In this document: positions 35,050 through 47,212 of the stretch, one piece after another
Layout of the letters: the number at the start of each line of letters is the position of its first letter
Position numbering within the stretch: the first letter of the stretch is position 1
Source: Linum tenue
Lineage: Eukaryota > Streptophyta > Magnoliopsida > Malpighiales > Linaceae
Assembly (NCBI GenBank): GCA_946122785.1
Contig: CAMGYJ010000009.1
Span: 11,190,937-11,254,936 of the forward strand
Reading direction: 5' to 3'
DNA: 64,000 bases
Position numbers and translations under genes: made by a program
The notes under the pieces: generated by a model
What the model was told of the DNA's origin: nothing
The model's input: only the letters and a program-made list of their open reading frames with translations
Database searches by the model: none

Positions 35050-36745
35050 TGTTGAATTTCAGCCAGGCAATGACGAAGCAACGATCAGAGAAAATCAAAT
35101 GGCACTGATAGAGCAGCAAATCAACTCAATCAAGCAACGGCCATATTAAGCACAAAAGGAAAGAAACAGTTCGTGGCATCAAGGATGATCAAATCTGATG
35201 CAGCAAAACAAGGAAGAAGGTCTACAGCAGAGGATGTTGGACTATTATAAAAGGGAGAAGAATACAATGGACTCTGAGACTTTTCAGCAAACGAAAGATT
35301 GAGAGTACAAAAGGAGTGTTTGTAAGCAATCTTTGAAAGAAAAGTCAACACAGAAACAGAGAGGTTTATGGGTTCTGGTATAGGGTTATATCAGAGGATT
35401 TCTATTAGCTGGGTAGCTGATAGGTGAGTGAAAAGAAAAGGTTTGATCGAGTGGGAGGCTGATTAAAAAGAAAAGAGAGTTGGGCTTAGGCATTAGAGCC
35501 CATTACAGAAGGACTTTCTGCTTGGCCAAACACTAAATGCTCTGAGGCAAAAAGATGCCTTCAATTTATCATCAATTTATTCTCGTTCTCTCACTTGTTC
35601 TTGGCGATGAGGAAGATTGAGTTGCTGCAGGTATAGAAATCGTCGGATAACGTAGAGAAACGTAGGAAACTGTCTCGTGCTCGATGCCTAACATGTGGTA
35701 TCATAGCCCGGCTCCATCGAAGAAGATTCTAAGATCTTTGCAAGTGAAAAAATGGCGTCCGGATCTGGAAATGGAGCTGTGTTGTCTCTTGCTGATGGAT
35801 TCTCCCAGAATCGCTCATCAAGGTTTGAAGGAGTCAACTACAACTACTGGAAGAATTGCATGGAACTCTGCATTGGGTCCATAGATCCGAAGATTTGGGA
35901 TAGAGTTCTTGACGATCCTCTTGAGGTTAAAGGCAAACGAGGGAAGTGGATGGATGAAGATCGAGACAAGCATCAACAAAATTGCAAGGCCATGAATCTT
36001 ATGTATTGTGCTTTCGGCCAGAGGAATAACATAAAGTATCAGGCTGCAAGACGGCGAAGGAAATCTGGGACAAGCTCCAGGTTACCTATGAAGGCACTTC
36101 GCAGGTAAAAATCTCACGCATCAATACTTTAAAGATGAAATTTGAACTGTTTAAGACAGAAATCTTGGACAAGCTCCAGATTACCTATGAAGGCACTTCG
36201 CAGGTAAAAATCTCACTCATCAATACTCTAAAGACGGAATTTGAACTGTTTAAGAGGGGAGAAGGAGATTCCATTAGGAAGATGTATGAGCAGACTGTGA
36301 GTGGATGACCTAATTGGCTCATTAACCATGTACGAAGAAAAGCTGAAAAGAGAAATCGAAGATGATTAGAAGAAAGAAAAGTGCAAAATGATCTTCAAGG
36401 CGAGTCAGCAAGAAGATGAGGACTCATACAACTACGAAGATATGAATGACGATGAACTCGCCATGCTACGTAAGCATATCACGGTGCTTGTAAGGATGAG
36501 AAAAGAAAGAATGCGAGGAAGTCTTCTGAACCAACACAAAGAACGAGAGGCTGAGAAATATCAAAGCTTTGGAAAGCAGAGTTAAAATCGAACAAATTAT
36601 AAACCAAGAAAGGAGAATGGTAAGATAGAAAGAAATCTAGGTGGTTGTTACAAGTGTGGAAGACAAGGTCATCTCAAGGCAGATTGTCCACTGTGGAAAA
36701 GAGAGAAAGCTATGGCAACAACATGGAGCTGCAACGAAGATGACG
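35050..36745 (+). mobile_element. Truncated Ty1/copia element: 5' LTR, primer site and gag
   Basis: A putative LTR at 35050-35693 runs TGTTGAATTT to CCTAACA. It is followed at 35696 by TGGTATCATAGC, one base off the usual initiator-Met tRNA primer site. Gag follows: RFEGVNYNYWKNCMELCIGS, then frameshifted pieces and a zinc knuckle CYKCGRQGHLKADCP near 36650. Homology stops near 36745, so protease, integrase, RT and the 3' LTR are absent. No second LTR copy was seen, so the LTR bounds are inferred. Confidence 0.75.
36068..36265 (+). repeat. 99-bp tandem duplication inside copia gag
   Basis: Units 36068-36166 and 36167-36265 both begin GGACAAGCTCCAG and contain GGCACTTCGCAGG, with a handful of substitutions. 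The 99-bp period is 33 codons. It lies in the UBN2-type gag region. Confidence 0.8.
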
Positions 36746-36889
36746 AAGATGAAGATGACATTGGTCTTTTCTTCATATTTTGGCACTTTTGAACTCCAAT
36801 CATCCTGAAACTTGTTCTCGACCTTCCCACATGTACCAGGACCTGAAATATAAAAAAAATGCACAACTTAGCGTAAAATAGGTCGAGTG

Positions 36890-37215
36890 ACGATGATTTA
36901 TCAAGTCAAACGATCAAGAAATGAGGGATAAAATATGTGTAATTATGCTCACATCAGTGTGGCAATATGACATGGCGGGTTGAGTGATGTGGCGGTCGAA
37001 TTTCTTTTTTTCGGTTGAAATTAGTCTGACTTGGAGATTCTGTTTGCCACATCAGCACATAACGGACTCCATTAACGGAGTTGAATGGAAACTAACGGCG
37101 AGTGACCAAAAATTGGATTGTTTTACTAATTCAAGTGACTAATATGATAATTAAATATTCCCGGTATCTAAACATGATATTTTTTTTAGTAAACCCAGTG
37201 ATCTAACATGCAATT
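36890..37215. repeat. Solo terminus of a long-TIR MULE
   Basis: The string TTCTGTTTGCCACATCAGC, then AACGGAGTT and GAGTGACCAAA, resembles the right arm of the MULE at 56051-57322. No opposite arm was found, so this is a relic. Confidence 0.4.
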
Positions 37216-38340
37216 TACCCCAAAAAACTCACGAATTTTGGCTGACAAACTTTAACCTTTAAAAAAACTGCCACTTGATTAAGTAATAAAAACAGTCAAC
37301 CAACACCTACTACATATGCTCGTAATTAAATATATAATCTGTGATACATGAAATATTTGTTGCTTTTTTTCTTTTATGAAAATTTATCACATGATATAGA
37401 ACGAGTATTCTTGAATTATGACCATAGACAAAACTCAAAAACAAAGTCTTAAAAAATAAACCGCCACTCTTCTGAACGCATAACTTTTTTAACCCGATTT
37501 AATTTTTTCTGAACTGATCAACCGATTTCGATGGGACCCGATTGAAGGCTGAAGCGAAGCTGGATACATGTTTAACAACCTTGAATTCTCCATAGTAGAT
37601 ACTAGCAAACACCGACTTCCATTTCTGACCCAAGCTTTACATTTTATGGTGTGAGTTCCAATAGAGAAGCTAGAAAAAGTAAGAGGGAAAGAATTCCCCT
37701 GAACAGCTTTTTTTAAGTAAGCCTATTTTCTTCTGTTTCCTTTTTTGTTGCCAAAAAAATTATGATAACTGACTGGGCTCAGCAGCAAAAGGCCCTGGAA
37801 TTATTCCCAGCCAGAGGCAGCGGCAGAAGGCAGAAGAAGAAGGCCCACTGGCCCAGGCAGGCAGGCAGGCTTATACATTTTCTGCTCTGAGAAATACTGG
37901 GAATTTTGACTCTGTCAAAACCCAAATATATCTCATCCCAGTGAAAAGAGTCACATGACTAATATGGAAGGCTGGTCCTTTTTTATCTGAGGCTGGCTAG
38001 GCAGGCACACAAAGCACAAAGGGGAAAGGTGGTACAAGAAAATGCTCAAAAAATAATACAGAAGATAAATATATATGAATAAATACAGGACATAAAATAA
38101 ATTGAAATAAAAATAATAAAGGAAACTGGGTAGAATAATGCACAGCATGTGTGTTTGGTCAGAAGTGTTCAGAATGCTCAGTCACAGTGTTTAGAGAAAG
38201 GGAAGAAATCAACTTCATTCAAAAGAGTCAGCACAATAAAATAAAAAAATCCATCTCATTTATTTGCTGTGTAGTGAAGAAATCTTAGGGCTTGTTTGCT
38301 TGTTGGATTTGAAAATGAAGGTTTTGAGTTTTGAAAAACT
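37216..38340. other. Intergenic
   Basis: AT-rich, with an AGGC short tandem run near 37855-37870. No gene is supported. Confidence 0.35.
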
Positions 38341-38349
38341 TTGAATTTA

Positions 38350-39776
38350 GGCAAAATACAGTTGTATATCCATAACTTTCACACTTTTGACAGATATAAC
38401 CATATCTATTCGAAAACAACAAATAGCCCAAAAAATGGAGGGTAGTGTGACAAATCTAGCCAAAATCGTTACAAACTTTAACACCGTCTGCGACTCCGTT
38501 AAATCGTTTGACAGAACGCTGACGAGGACGGAAACCGACCTCCACATCATTGACACATCAGCAAAAACGTACACGTGGCATTCCACGTAAATAATTCCAA
38601 AAAAATAATTTATATATGTTTTCTGTCCTGTGCATTCTCCCTCCCAAAAACCCAGATCGAGATCCCTCTTTTGATTTCCCAAATTTGCCTTTTCCCATCT
38701 TCCCAAATCCATAGACCCAGCCTTCCTTTCCCCAAAATCCCTTCATCCTTCCGACGCAATCTTCACTCCGTCTCCCTAAACATGCTCCAAGAGCTCTAGC
38801 CGCCACGACGGTGTAGTTCCGGCTGCATTTTCGATCTCCTAGATCTACTATTGCAATGAAGCAGAGAGAGATAGAGAGAGGTAACTCATCGTGAACTGGG
38901 TGATTCGATTAGCTCGCATCACCATCCAGGAAAGCGGCGATGTTAAGACTCGAGTCGGCCACAACCTTCTCTTCCTCCCTCGTCCGCCATTAAACCCAGA
39001 AAATCAAAGAAAAACTCAGATCCAACTTGCCAAAGCAGAATCAAATGGAAACCAGATCATTGGATTCCCTCACCTGCAGATGTTGAATTTCATGGCGGCA
39101 ATCACTGCGATTTCGTCGCAGTTCCAGATCGGGTTCTTCTTACTGGTTTGAAAAAATCCCTTTCGTTTCTCACCACCGAACCCATCCTCCATAGATGCTG
39201 ATTGGGCGAAACTCGAGGAAGCAACATCAGCTGCAAGGGGGAATCGATGGCAGATCTAAATTCATTCAGAGCAGTTGACTTGAGTTTTTTTATTCGAAAT
39301 CGATGGCAGATCTAAATTCAATCAGAAGGGTTCGATGGCTGCCGCGTCGGTGTCGTTTGGCCATATCCCTGCATCTGTATTCTTCTCTTCTTTTTCGTTG
39401 AAGGTAGGGAAGTAGGCGACGGCGGCTAGCGGTCGGAGAGAGCGGAAGAGGGGGTGAGGCCGGTGAGAGGAAGCGGCAGCGGAAGAGAAGAAGATTGGAA
39501 GCATCAGAGGCAAATTAGGAGGGAATAAGAGGCGGTGGAAGAAATCCCAATTCAGGGGAAAATATTTTTTTGTTTTTTTATTTCAATTTTTTTTGTTAAT
39601 CCACGTCAGTTAGCAGGGACAATAAATCGCCAGATCAGCATCTTCCGTTAGTACAGTCATACCATCAACTGACACCGTTACCAAAATGGACGGAATTGGC
39701 TATTTGTGGTTTTCGAATAGAAATGGCTATATTTGTCAAAAGTGTGAAAGTTATGGCTATACAGGTGTATTTTGCC
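38350..39776. mobile_element. Long-TIR MULE with gene-like interior
   Basis: Inverted arms of more than 90 bp start GGCAAAATACA and contain CATAACTTTCACACTTTTGAC and TATTCGAAAAC. They are flanked by perfect 9-bp TTGAATTTA at 38341-38349 and 39777-39785. The 1427-bp element has a GC-rich interior with CCCTCGTCCGCC-type stretches that look exon-derived, but no parent gene could be named. It has no transposase. Confidence 0.87.
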
Positions 39777-39889
39777 TTGAATTTATGATAGATTTGTTGC
39801 ATTTTGTATCTGAAAGATCACATTGTTTGTTTAGTTGATTTTGATCATGGATTAAGGCCTTGTTTGCTTGATGGAGTGAAGTTGACAAG

Positions 39890-40440
39890 TAATGCCGAGC
39901 TCATTCGACAATCTCTACAGCCAAACCATTTCAGAACTCAGTTCCTACCTAGAACGATACTCCGCTTCTGCGGAGGATTTCGATACCATATCCTGCTTTC
40001 TACATCTCCATGAAATAAAAGAACGACCAAATCGGATACACCAGCCAGTTGTAGAACGCCTTGTATCAAGACAGTCTGCATAGTCTGCATTTGCAAATCC
40101 TTCCAATTCAGGTCGGCCATCTACATGAAAGAACATCCCAACATCCTGAGTATGCTTCAAATACCGTAACAATCGATGTACAACATCCAAGTGCATAGTT
40201 CTCGCCATCCCCATGAATTGGCTAACATTCTGAACTGTATAAGCAACATCAGGTCTCGTGTGAGTAAGATATATGAGGTTTACCACTATACTCCGATAAA
40301 AGGTTTGATCTTCTCAAAGTTCCCCACTTTCCCCTTGTGATTTTGTTCAATAGGAGTGGAGCATGGTCGACAATCACTCGATTGAGCTGCCTCTAGAAGA
40401 TCAATAATGTACTTACATTGTCAAGAACCAGTTGATACCA
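39890..40440 (-). mobile_element. Ty1/copia RNase H fragment
   Basis: The minus strand encodes LIYLTHTRPDVAYTVQNVSQ, HLDVVHRLLRYLKHTQDV, FANADYADC, RRSTTGWC and VSKSSAEAEYRS, the copia RNase H signature. Upstream (40310-40440) the frame holds a decayed ATPIEQNHKGKV-type stretch. It has no LTRs. Confidence 0.88.
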
Positions 40441-40461
40441 ATAATTCGAGTTGTTGGAGAC

Positions 40462-40990
40462 AGTGGCGGATCCAAGAATTCTACATAGGGGTGTCCTCTC
40501 AAAAAATAAATTTAATTAAATATTTAAATTAAATAATTATTAAATTTGAAAATATCTGGCTGGTAAAAGTTACATTAAAAATTCAGACGTGTTTTGTAAA
40601 ATGGTAAAATACATTTTCTACACTGCTCAACAAATCTCTTCGTCATATCCTACTATACAAGGATATCCCGTAATTTGGTTTAATTTTTAGGTTTCGAAAA
40701 TAATTTGGGATAATAATAACATTTTACTATTATTTTTGGTCTAAAACACAATAACAAATGAATTGTAGTCTAATTAAAAATATATTTACTAATAGTGGCA
40801 GTGTCCCAAGTTTAAATCACATAGACTACCACTACGCAAATTACTACGGGAGTTTGGATAATACTTTTTTCAAAATTTTAACGGTGTCCCACTACCACTT
40901 AATTTTATTTTTTTTTGCTCATACGCAAACTACTATCGAAAGGTGAATAATCGTTTTCTCAAATTTTAGGGTGTCATGGGACACTCCTAA
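40462..40990. repeat. Partial relative of the 17168 MULE-like element
   Basis: It starts AGTGGCGGATCCAAG, then GGGGTGTCC, and further on has TTTTAGGGTGTCATGGGACAC, as in the 17168-17824 element. The right terminus is not recognisable. Confidence 0.5.
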
Positions 40991-41532
40991 ACATGCATGT
41001 ATACCACACACGAACACATCTCCTCAAATGAAAGCTAGTCAACTCAAAAGGGCTTTCGTTTGCACATGTCATAAATACGAGAACATCAAGATTTTTGAAC
41101 CTGGTATCGTCAATCACAAGAACTCTTGGCCACAGAAGGCTCTGATAGCATTTCAATAAAACAAAAATCTAAAGAACATCAAGATTTTTGAACCTGGTAT
41201 CGTCAATCAGACACTAGTCCATAGTGAGGATCTCCCTTATAGATTTTTTATTTTCTTATTGCTTGAATATTCATTAGCTAATTGCAAGAGTATATATAGG
41301 TTGTAAACCTAATCATAATCGAAATCCCCCCACCATATTTATAATTTGGTACCCCAAATAATATAATCAACATTTGGAATAGTATCTATGTTTTGAAATT
41401 GTGTTAAATTGCACACATCTTTATACTTACCAAACAATGTATTCTTAGAAACACACATAAACAAAAATGAGTACTAAAGCCTATAAAGCCCAAACTTCAA
41501 ACGTTACAGCTCCCTAAAATAAAAATACTGGT

Positions 41533-42235
41533 TAGGGATGGCAACAAAACCCGAACCCACGGGTACCCACCCGACCCAACCCGGTCAACGCGGGTAAAAT
41601 CCGTGTTGACGGGTTTTGGGCCGGGTTTGGGTTTAAACCCGTTCACTATTCACCGGGTTGGGTTGGGTTTGGGTTTAGGTAAACCCGACCCGTGGGTACC
41701 CGCCCACCCATATAATTAATTTTTTCGGTATATTTAATATTCTAAACAACTAATCTTATTTATGTTTGTGGAGACATGTCTAATTTTTTTCTTTTTAATT
41801 GTGTAGAATGAAGTTGATGTTATGGAGTGGAGAGTAAAGAAACTTAATTGAAAGGAAGAAGCTTTCAATTAAACATGTTATTTATGGATAATTTGTGATT
41901 TGCTTCAATTTTCTTGAGTTTTCTAGATTGGTGTTGAACAATTTGTATAGTTAATTTGTGATTTGCTTGAATTTTCTAGAATGGTGTTTTATATATGGAT
42001 AATTTGTATTGAGAGATTGATATTTGACTTTAATTTTGATAAAAACTTGTAATTGTAAATTTTTTACGACAAAACCCGTGGGTACCCATGAACCCGCGGA
42101 TACCCAACGGGTTGGATTGGGTTTGAGTTTTTCAAACCCAGTGAGTTTTACCCTGGGTTTTTTTCAAAGATAAACCCATGGATTTGGGTTTGGGTTTGGC
42201 AAAACCCGACCCAACCCGACCCATTGCCATCCCTA
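41533..42235. mobile_element. hAT-type element, family B copy 1
   Basis: The element starts TAGGGATGGCAAC and ends TTGCCATCCCTA. It is flanked by perfect ATACTGGT at 41525-41532 and 42236-42243. The ends are rich in AACCCGACCC/GGGTTTGGGTT and the middle is AT-rich. It is 703 bp, non-coding, and closely related to 55001-55672. Confidence 0.9.
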
Positions 42236-42608
42236 ATACTGGTTTAGTATTCCTATATGGCAGCGGATAAGTACAAAATCGCGGTCTGCAAACCCGAAAA
42301 ATATCATCGATAATACGATGATACTCATATATATCACGATGATACGAGTACGTTTTGTATACCAAGTTTTTTACCAGAACCCCAGGCCTTACTATATTCC
42401 TACAAACTGTTAATTTTATATTATGTTTTTCTCCATTTTGAAAAGAGGAAGGCTAAGTACATTCACATCTTCTCAATAATGTTATAATTTATTTGTATAT
42501 TGTCACAAAAAGGACAACTAAAAATAGCGTGTATCTACTTAAAAAAAAGGCTATATATTCATTCATAGAAAAGAGCAACCAAAAAACAAAGAAAAGAGCT
42601 ACAGCTAG

Positions 42609-42840
42609 ACCAAAGGTAAGATAGCCTAACGGTAAAGCTGTCGCAACAGTGAAGGCTTGGGAGTTGCAGATCCCAGGTTCGAATCCAAGCGAGGCCCGTT
42701 GGTGTTCCCGGAGGTACAAGACTGCTGGGGGCGAAGCCCCGTTGGCGTCAAATTAAATGCAGGTGGCCCCCAGATTTAGTAGGACCCGCTGTCACAAAGT
42801 GGCACGTGGGGCTGAGGTTCTTGGGTATAAAAAAAAAAAA
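42609..42840 (+). mobile_element. tRNA-derived SINE, apparently intact
   Basis: A tRNA-like head has an A box (TAGCCTAACGG, about 42626) and a perfect B box (GGTTCGAATCC, about 42677), the internal RNA polymerase III promoter. A GC-rich body follows (CCCCGTTGGCGTCAAATT, AAGTGGCACGTGGGGCTGAG), then an A-run of about 13. The element is bracketed by a 12-bp perfect duplication, AGCTACAGCTAG, at 42597-42608 and 42841-42852, the mark of LINE-assisted retroposition. The uneroded duplication and tail suggest it is recent. Confidence 0.9.
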
Positions 42841-43173
42841 AGCTACAGCTAGCTAGTCGGGCCAATTTCCCCTTTTTTGTAGGATAGGAAGAAATGTGGC
42901 TAAAGTCAGAAGTCATTCATTGGTAGATTTCAATAAAATTTCACTGAAATATTCCTTCTCAAGTCTCAACCATAATATCCCTCCAAAAAAAAAAAAATCT
43001 CAACCATAATATAGTTGCCGCCCAACATAAAAGAGCTAGAAAGATGTTTCTAGCTTGTCAAAGCTACTCTAATCAATCAAGTATCAAAACTCATAATAGC
43101 ATTGTATGATATGGGGTCAACCACAACATGGTTTTCGGGGGACAAAATGATCTTGCCATGGCACTCATGCATC

Positions 43174-43813
43174 AGACTAACTTCAACCCGTAAAGTCAAA
43201 TTTGGCTTTTTAGCTCCCCAAATCCCATTTTCACTCCAACCCTACACAAAGCTAAATTTCGCTTCCCATCTCCCTTTTTTCAATTTATTACAATAAACCA
43301 TACTTATTTGACCTCTAATTTTCATATTTCACTTTAATTATTCTATATTTAGTTATTACTTTTGAAAACAAAATTTTCGATGTAATTTTTTTTTAAATTC
43401 CGAGACAAAAAATATTTTGGAAAATTAGTCATTATTTTGTTACCGTTAACTTCGGAACCAATGAGAAAATACCAATTAAACATACAACAATTCATATCTT
43501 CTTACAAACAATTAAAAAAACAACATACACAATCAACCAATGACAAAATACCACACAAAAAAAGAATAAAGGAAAACAACACAATCAACCAATGAGAAAA
43601 TTCCACAGAAATAAATAAAAAATAAAGGAGGACCCGCCGCGGGTCCACCATTTTCTCTAGCCAAATTTGGCTTTTCCACTCTTTTGGGAGCTAAATTTGG
43701 CTCCCAATTCACCAATACCCATTTTTAGCTCCCCAAAATAATGTGGGTTGGAGCACCAAAAAAGAGCTAAAAATGGGTAAATGGCTTTTTAGCTCTAGGG
43801 TTGGAGTCAGTCT
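43174..43813. mobile_element. Possible MITE
   Basis: AGACTAACTTCAACCC at the left and GGGTTGGAGTCAGTCT at the right are inverted, and TTTGGCTTTTTAGCTC recurs near both ends. No target duplication could be fixed. Confidence 0.4.
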
Positions 43814-44459
43814 CAACGGTCAAATCTTCTTGACACTCCATCCTTAGAATTAACACAATCCGATTATAATGTTCATAGTTTCGTATGTGAATATCTGAAA
43901 ATATTTATATATTGTTGGATGTTGTTGAACCGAATATTGAGTTACTTACTTTTTCAACTACTTACTCTTCTGATTTATATTTTCAAAATTTTACTATGTT
44001 ACGTTCCAATAATAACAAAGGGTTACCATTTTGGGCTCTCATTAAGAATTCTCTAAAACTCATTTGGCAAGAAGTTCTTTAATGACATATACACATGGAT
44101 ACTCTCCTCCCATCTTTCAGAATCCAATAAATTTAATTAATCACCTTTTTTACGAATCAAGTGAAACTTTACTAATCTCTGCATTCTTCTTGTATTTTTA
44201 TCACAAGAAGATATTTTATGCTCTTAATTCTGTAAATTTGTAGTCTTAGAGATGGGACTATGGACATAAAATAATAAGTAGGGGCACTAGCGTCTGGGAT
44301 AGAGTCAGTAGTGGTTACTGACCAATCAGTAAATGCATGCACACCGTAGATCTAGGGGCGGATCAATCATGCGGCTGGGCTGAATGCGGGGTCCAGAAGG
44401 ACATTTTTGTCCGTCTATAAATTTATATTTTTATTATATTTCAATTTTAATGGTTTTTT

Positions 44460-44878
44460 TTTCATAAAAGAAGACCACTTTTAATGGCTATCTTTTCAGA
44501 GGAGGAGAGAGAATCATTTCTCTGCAACTCTTTTTCAGTTCTCTTTCTCCCTTCATTCTATCTTTCTTTTTGTCTCTCAATCTCCTTTTCAAATCATTTC
44601 TCTTTCTCTCTTTTCCTTTTTTCTCTCCAATCTCTTTCTCCATATCTAGATCTGCTTCCTTCTCTTGTTTTTTCGTTTTTTTTTCTCCAGCAATCGACGA
44701 AGAAAAATTGCAGCCACCCTCTTTCATTGCGTTTTTTGTCTCTTCATCAATTCGCTGGCCTCAATTTCGGTCTTTCTCCCTTTTTTTGTGTTTGGTGTTC
44801 TTGATTGCGGAGGAAATAAGACGAGATAGAAGACGAGTTTTTTTTCCCTCTCCCTCCTTCTGTTTTTTTTTCTTTTAG
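44460..44878. other. Pyrimidine-rich low-complexity tract
   Basis: A long TCTCTTTC-type tract. The ORFs across it are compositional. Confidence 0.6.
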
Positions 44879-44879
44879 G

Positions 44880-45190
44880 TAATATATATTGATATTAACA
44901 TACTATACCATACGTTATTGTGTGGTAATGAAATATATATTGATATTACCACACTAGACCATGGTATTGTGTGGTAACGAAATATATATTGATATTACCG
45001 CACTATATCATATGGTATTGTATGGTATTGTGTGATATTACCACACTATACCATATGGTATTGTGTGGTAACGAAATATATATTGATATTACCACACTAT
45101 ATCATATGGTATTGGGTGGTAACGAAATATATATTTATATTACCACACTATACCATATGGTATTGGGTGGTAACGAAATATATATTGATG
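44880..45190. repeat. Minisatellite with a palindromic unit (about 50 bp)
   Basis: About six imperfect copies of a 49-53 bp unit: AAATATATATTGATATTACC followed by ACACTATACCATATGG and TATTGTGTGGTAACG. Each unit holds a near-perfect palindrome around CCATATGG, so single strands could form hairpins. One copy has an internal partial duplication. Confidence 0.85.
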
Positions 45191-45509
45191 TGGCAAAAAA
45201 TTTCATATTATATGATATGCACTTATTTAATACCAGTCAATACCATATGGTTAAGACTGGTTATAACTGGGAAAAAAATTTGTGCCCAAAAAATATCAAA
45301 GTGGATATCATTTTGAAGAGCACAATTAATCTAATCTAACTGTGCAAAAAAAATTAAATTCCGACTTAAACGAGTGAGAAATCGTCCGTTAAAGATTAAT
45401 GGAATGAAAATTAAAGGTTTTTCGAGAAGAGAGAAGGAGACGCTGATGTGGTCCGGTCAAAAGTCTGCGTCATCAATAAATAGGGGTAAGTACAATTTTA
45501 CCTTACTGC

Positions 45510-46758
45510 TAGGTAGGGCTGGGCATGCGGGCGGATCATCCGCGGGTTTGGACCGACTCACCCGCATTTGACCCGAATTTCGTTAAATGGGTGGGTTTGT
45601 GGGTGGGTGACGGATTGCGCTGGGAGCCATCCGCCGGGTGGTGGATGGGTTGTGGGTGGGTGCGCGGGTGACCCGCTCAACCCAACAACAAAAAAGATCA
45701 AAGTCGTTGGCGCTAGAGAGGGGAGAGTGGAGACGTTAGACATAAACTAGGACTGCTCCTGGAGTTTGAACCTCAAAGCCAACCTTCCAAATATCGATCC
45801 CCTCTTCTTCCCTTTATTTTTTTCTCTAATTCTTGTGCCTAGATCACCGCTCTTTCCTTTGTAGAATTATTTTCCTTAGTTCCTTGCACCTGATAATCAT
45901 CTTAATCTGTAGAAAACTCTTTCATAATAAAATTTCTATCCAATTTAAGAACTAATTCGACATTTTTTGCCCTATTTCATCTTCTTGTTTCCCCCGATAA
46001 CTCTCTTCACCTATTATCATGTCAAGTTGACTCCTTTATATTATATACATTGTGATGTGGGTGAACCCACAAACCCACCCGCATCATCCACCATCCGCCC
46101 GACCCAACCCGAGACTAAATGTGGATGGGTGGTGGGTTAAAAATTATCAATCCGTTTAAGCGCGGATGAGTGCATTTTATGGTCAAAATCCACCCAACCC
46201 ACCCAATGCCCACCCCTACTGCTAGGGGTGGTAAACGGTAATCCGGTAAACGGCGGTATCGGCAACCGAGCGGGAAGTTGGGAGAGTCGGTTTACCGGAC
46301 ACGGTATCGGTAAATACCGACGGTAAATCGGTATTACCGATACCGAATCCCCCTCCCTACTCCCTAGTGCTGCGCTGCGTTTTGTTGCTTTATTATGAAA
46401 AATATTACATCATTATTCACAAATATAAAATATTACATACATGAATGTAAGTATAGGCCTCAAAAATATTATAAATAAGAGTAAATAATAAATTATTAAT
46501 TACAAAAATGATGAAAAAAACTCAAAAAAATCAAAATATTACAACATCACCCCACTTCCAGAAATTCGGTTCGGTAAATATTCGGTAAACCGACCGAAAA
46601 AACCGCCCGAAATCTCTTCTCACGGTATTTCGGTAATACCGGTTTGTAACCGTTTACCGGTAATTCGGTAATCGGTAACCAGTTTGGCCAGCTTCGGTAT
46701 ACCGAAACCGGTAAATTCGGTAAACGGTAAATTGTTTACCGACCGAATCCCACCCCTA
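45510..46758. mobile_element. hAT-type element, ACCGGT-rich, split by a younger element
   Basis: The left terminus TAGG (45510-45513) is separated from the rest by the inner element. It resumes at 46227 with GGTGGTAAACGGTAATCC and ends ATCCCACCCCTA at 46758. The flanks are perfect CTTACTGC at 45502-45509 and 46759-46766, which only line up once the inner element is removed. The ends are rich in GGTAAACCG. It is non-coding. Confidence 0.85.
45514..46218. mobile_element. hAT-type element, family A copy 2, nested
   Basis: The element is near-identical to 13382-14085 over about 705 bp (TAGGGCTGGGCATG to CCCACCCCTA). It is flanked by perfect 8-bp CTGCTAGG at 45506-45513 and 46219-46226. It is inserted four bases inside the left terminus of the 45510-46758 element. 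Confidence 0.9.
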
Positions 46759-47212
46759 CTTACTGCCCTGTCGCATTTAATTTAAATAAAAAAGGGGACT
46801 GACACGTGGGGACAGGAGAAGGGATTACTGATAGGTTACTGACCTGATCTACTCCCGGGCACTAGTAAACACACTTTGAAGAAGAGCAATGCGACCTAAT
46901 AAAGTGACTTTACTAATCTCTCTGCATTCTTCTTTACTAATCCATCATAACCTTCTCCTAACAACTCGAGCTATTGGAACCAACTAGTATATGACATGGT
47001 ATTAGAGTTGGTTTGACTAAGTGATCGTGTCTCCACGACCCCCAATATTAACAGTTTATTAAAGCACAAGGTATGGTGTGTTTGTGCAAACTTCACACTC
47101 GTGAGTTGGCTTTCATTTGAGGGTGGGGCGTGAAACCGAATCAACCATGCCCTCCTTTGAAAACAAAGAGACAAAGAAAATTGAAAGCTGGTAAGACTTA
47201 GAGCCACTTACC

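Noticed and set aside
44484..44878. ORFs of about 100 codons on the plus strand and an antisense one
   Set aside because: They follow from a pyrimidine-rich tract; the peptides are Ser/Phe/Leu runs without domains or splice support.
44880..45190. Regular repeats that could look like a CRISPR array
   Set aside because: Repeats are contiguous without unique spacers, and the genome is a plant nucleus; it is a minisatellite.
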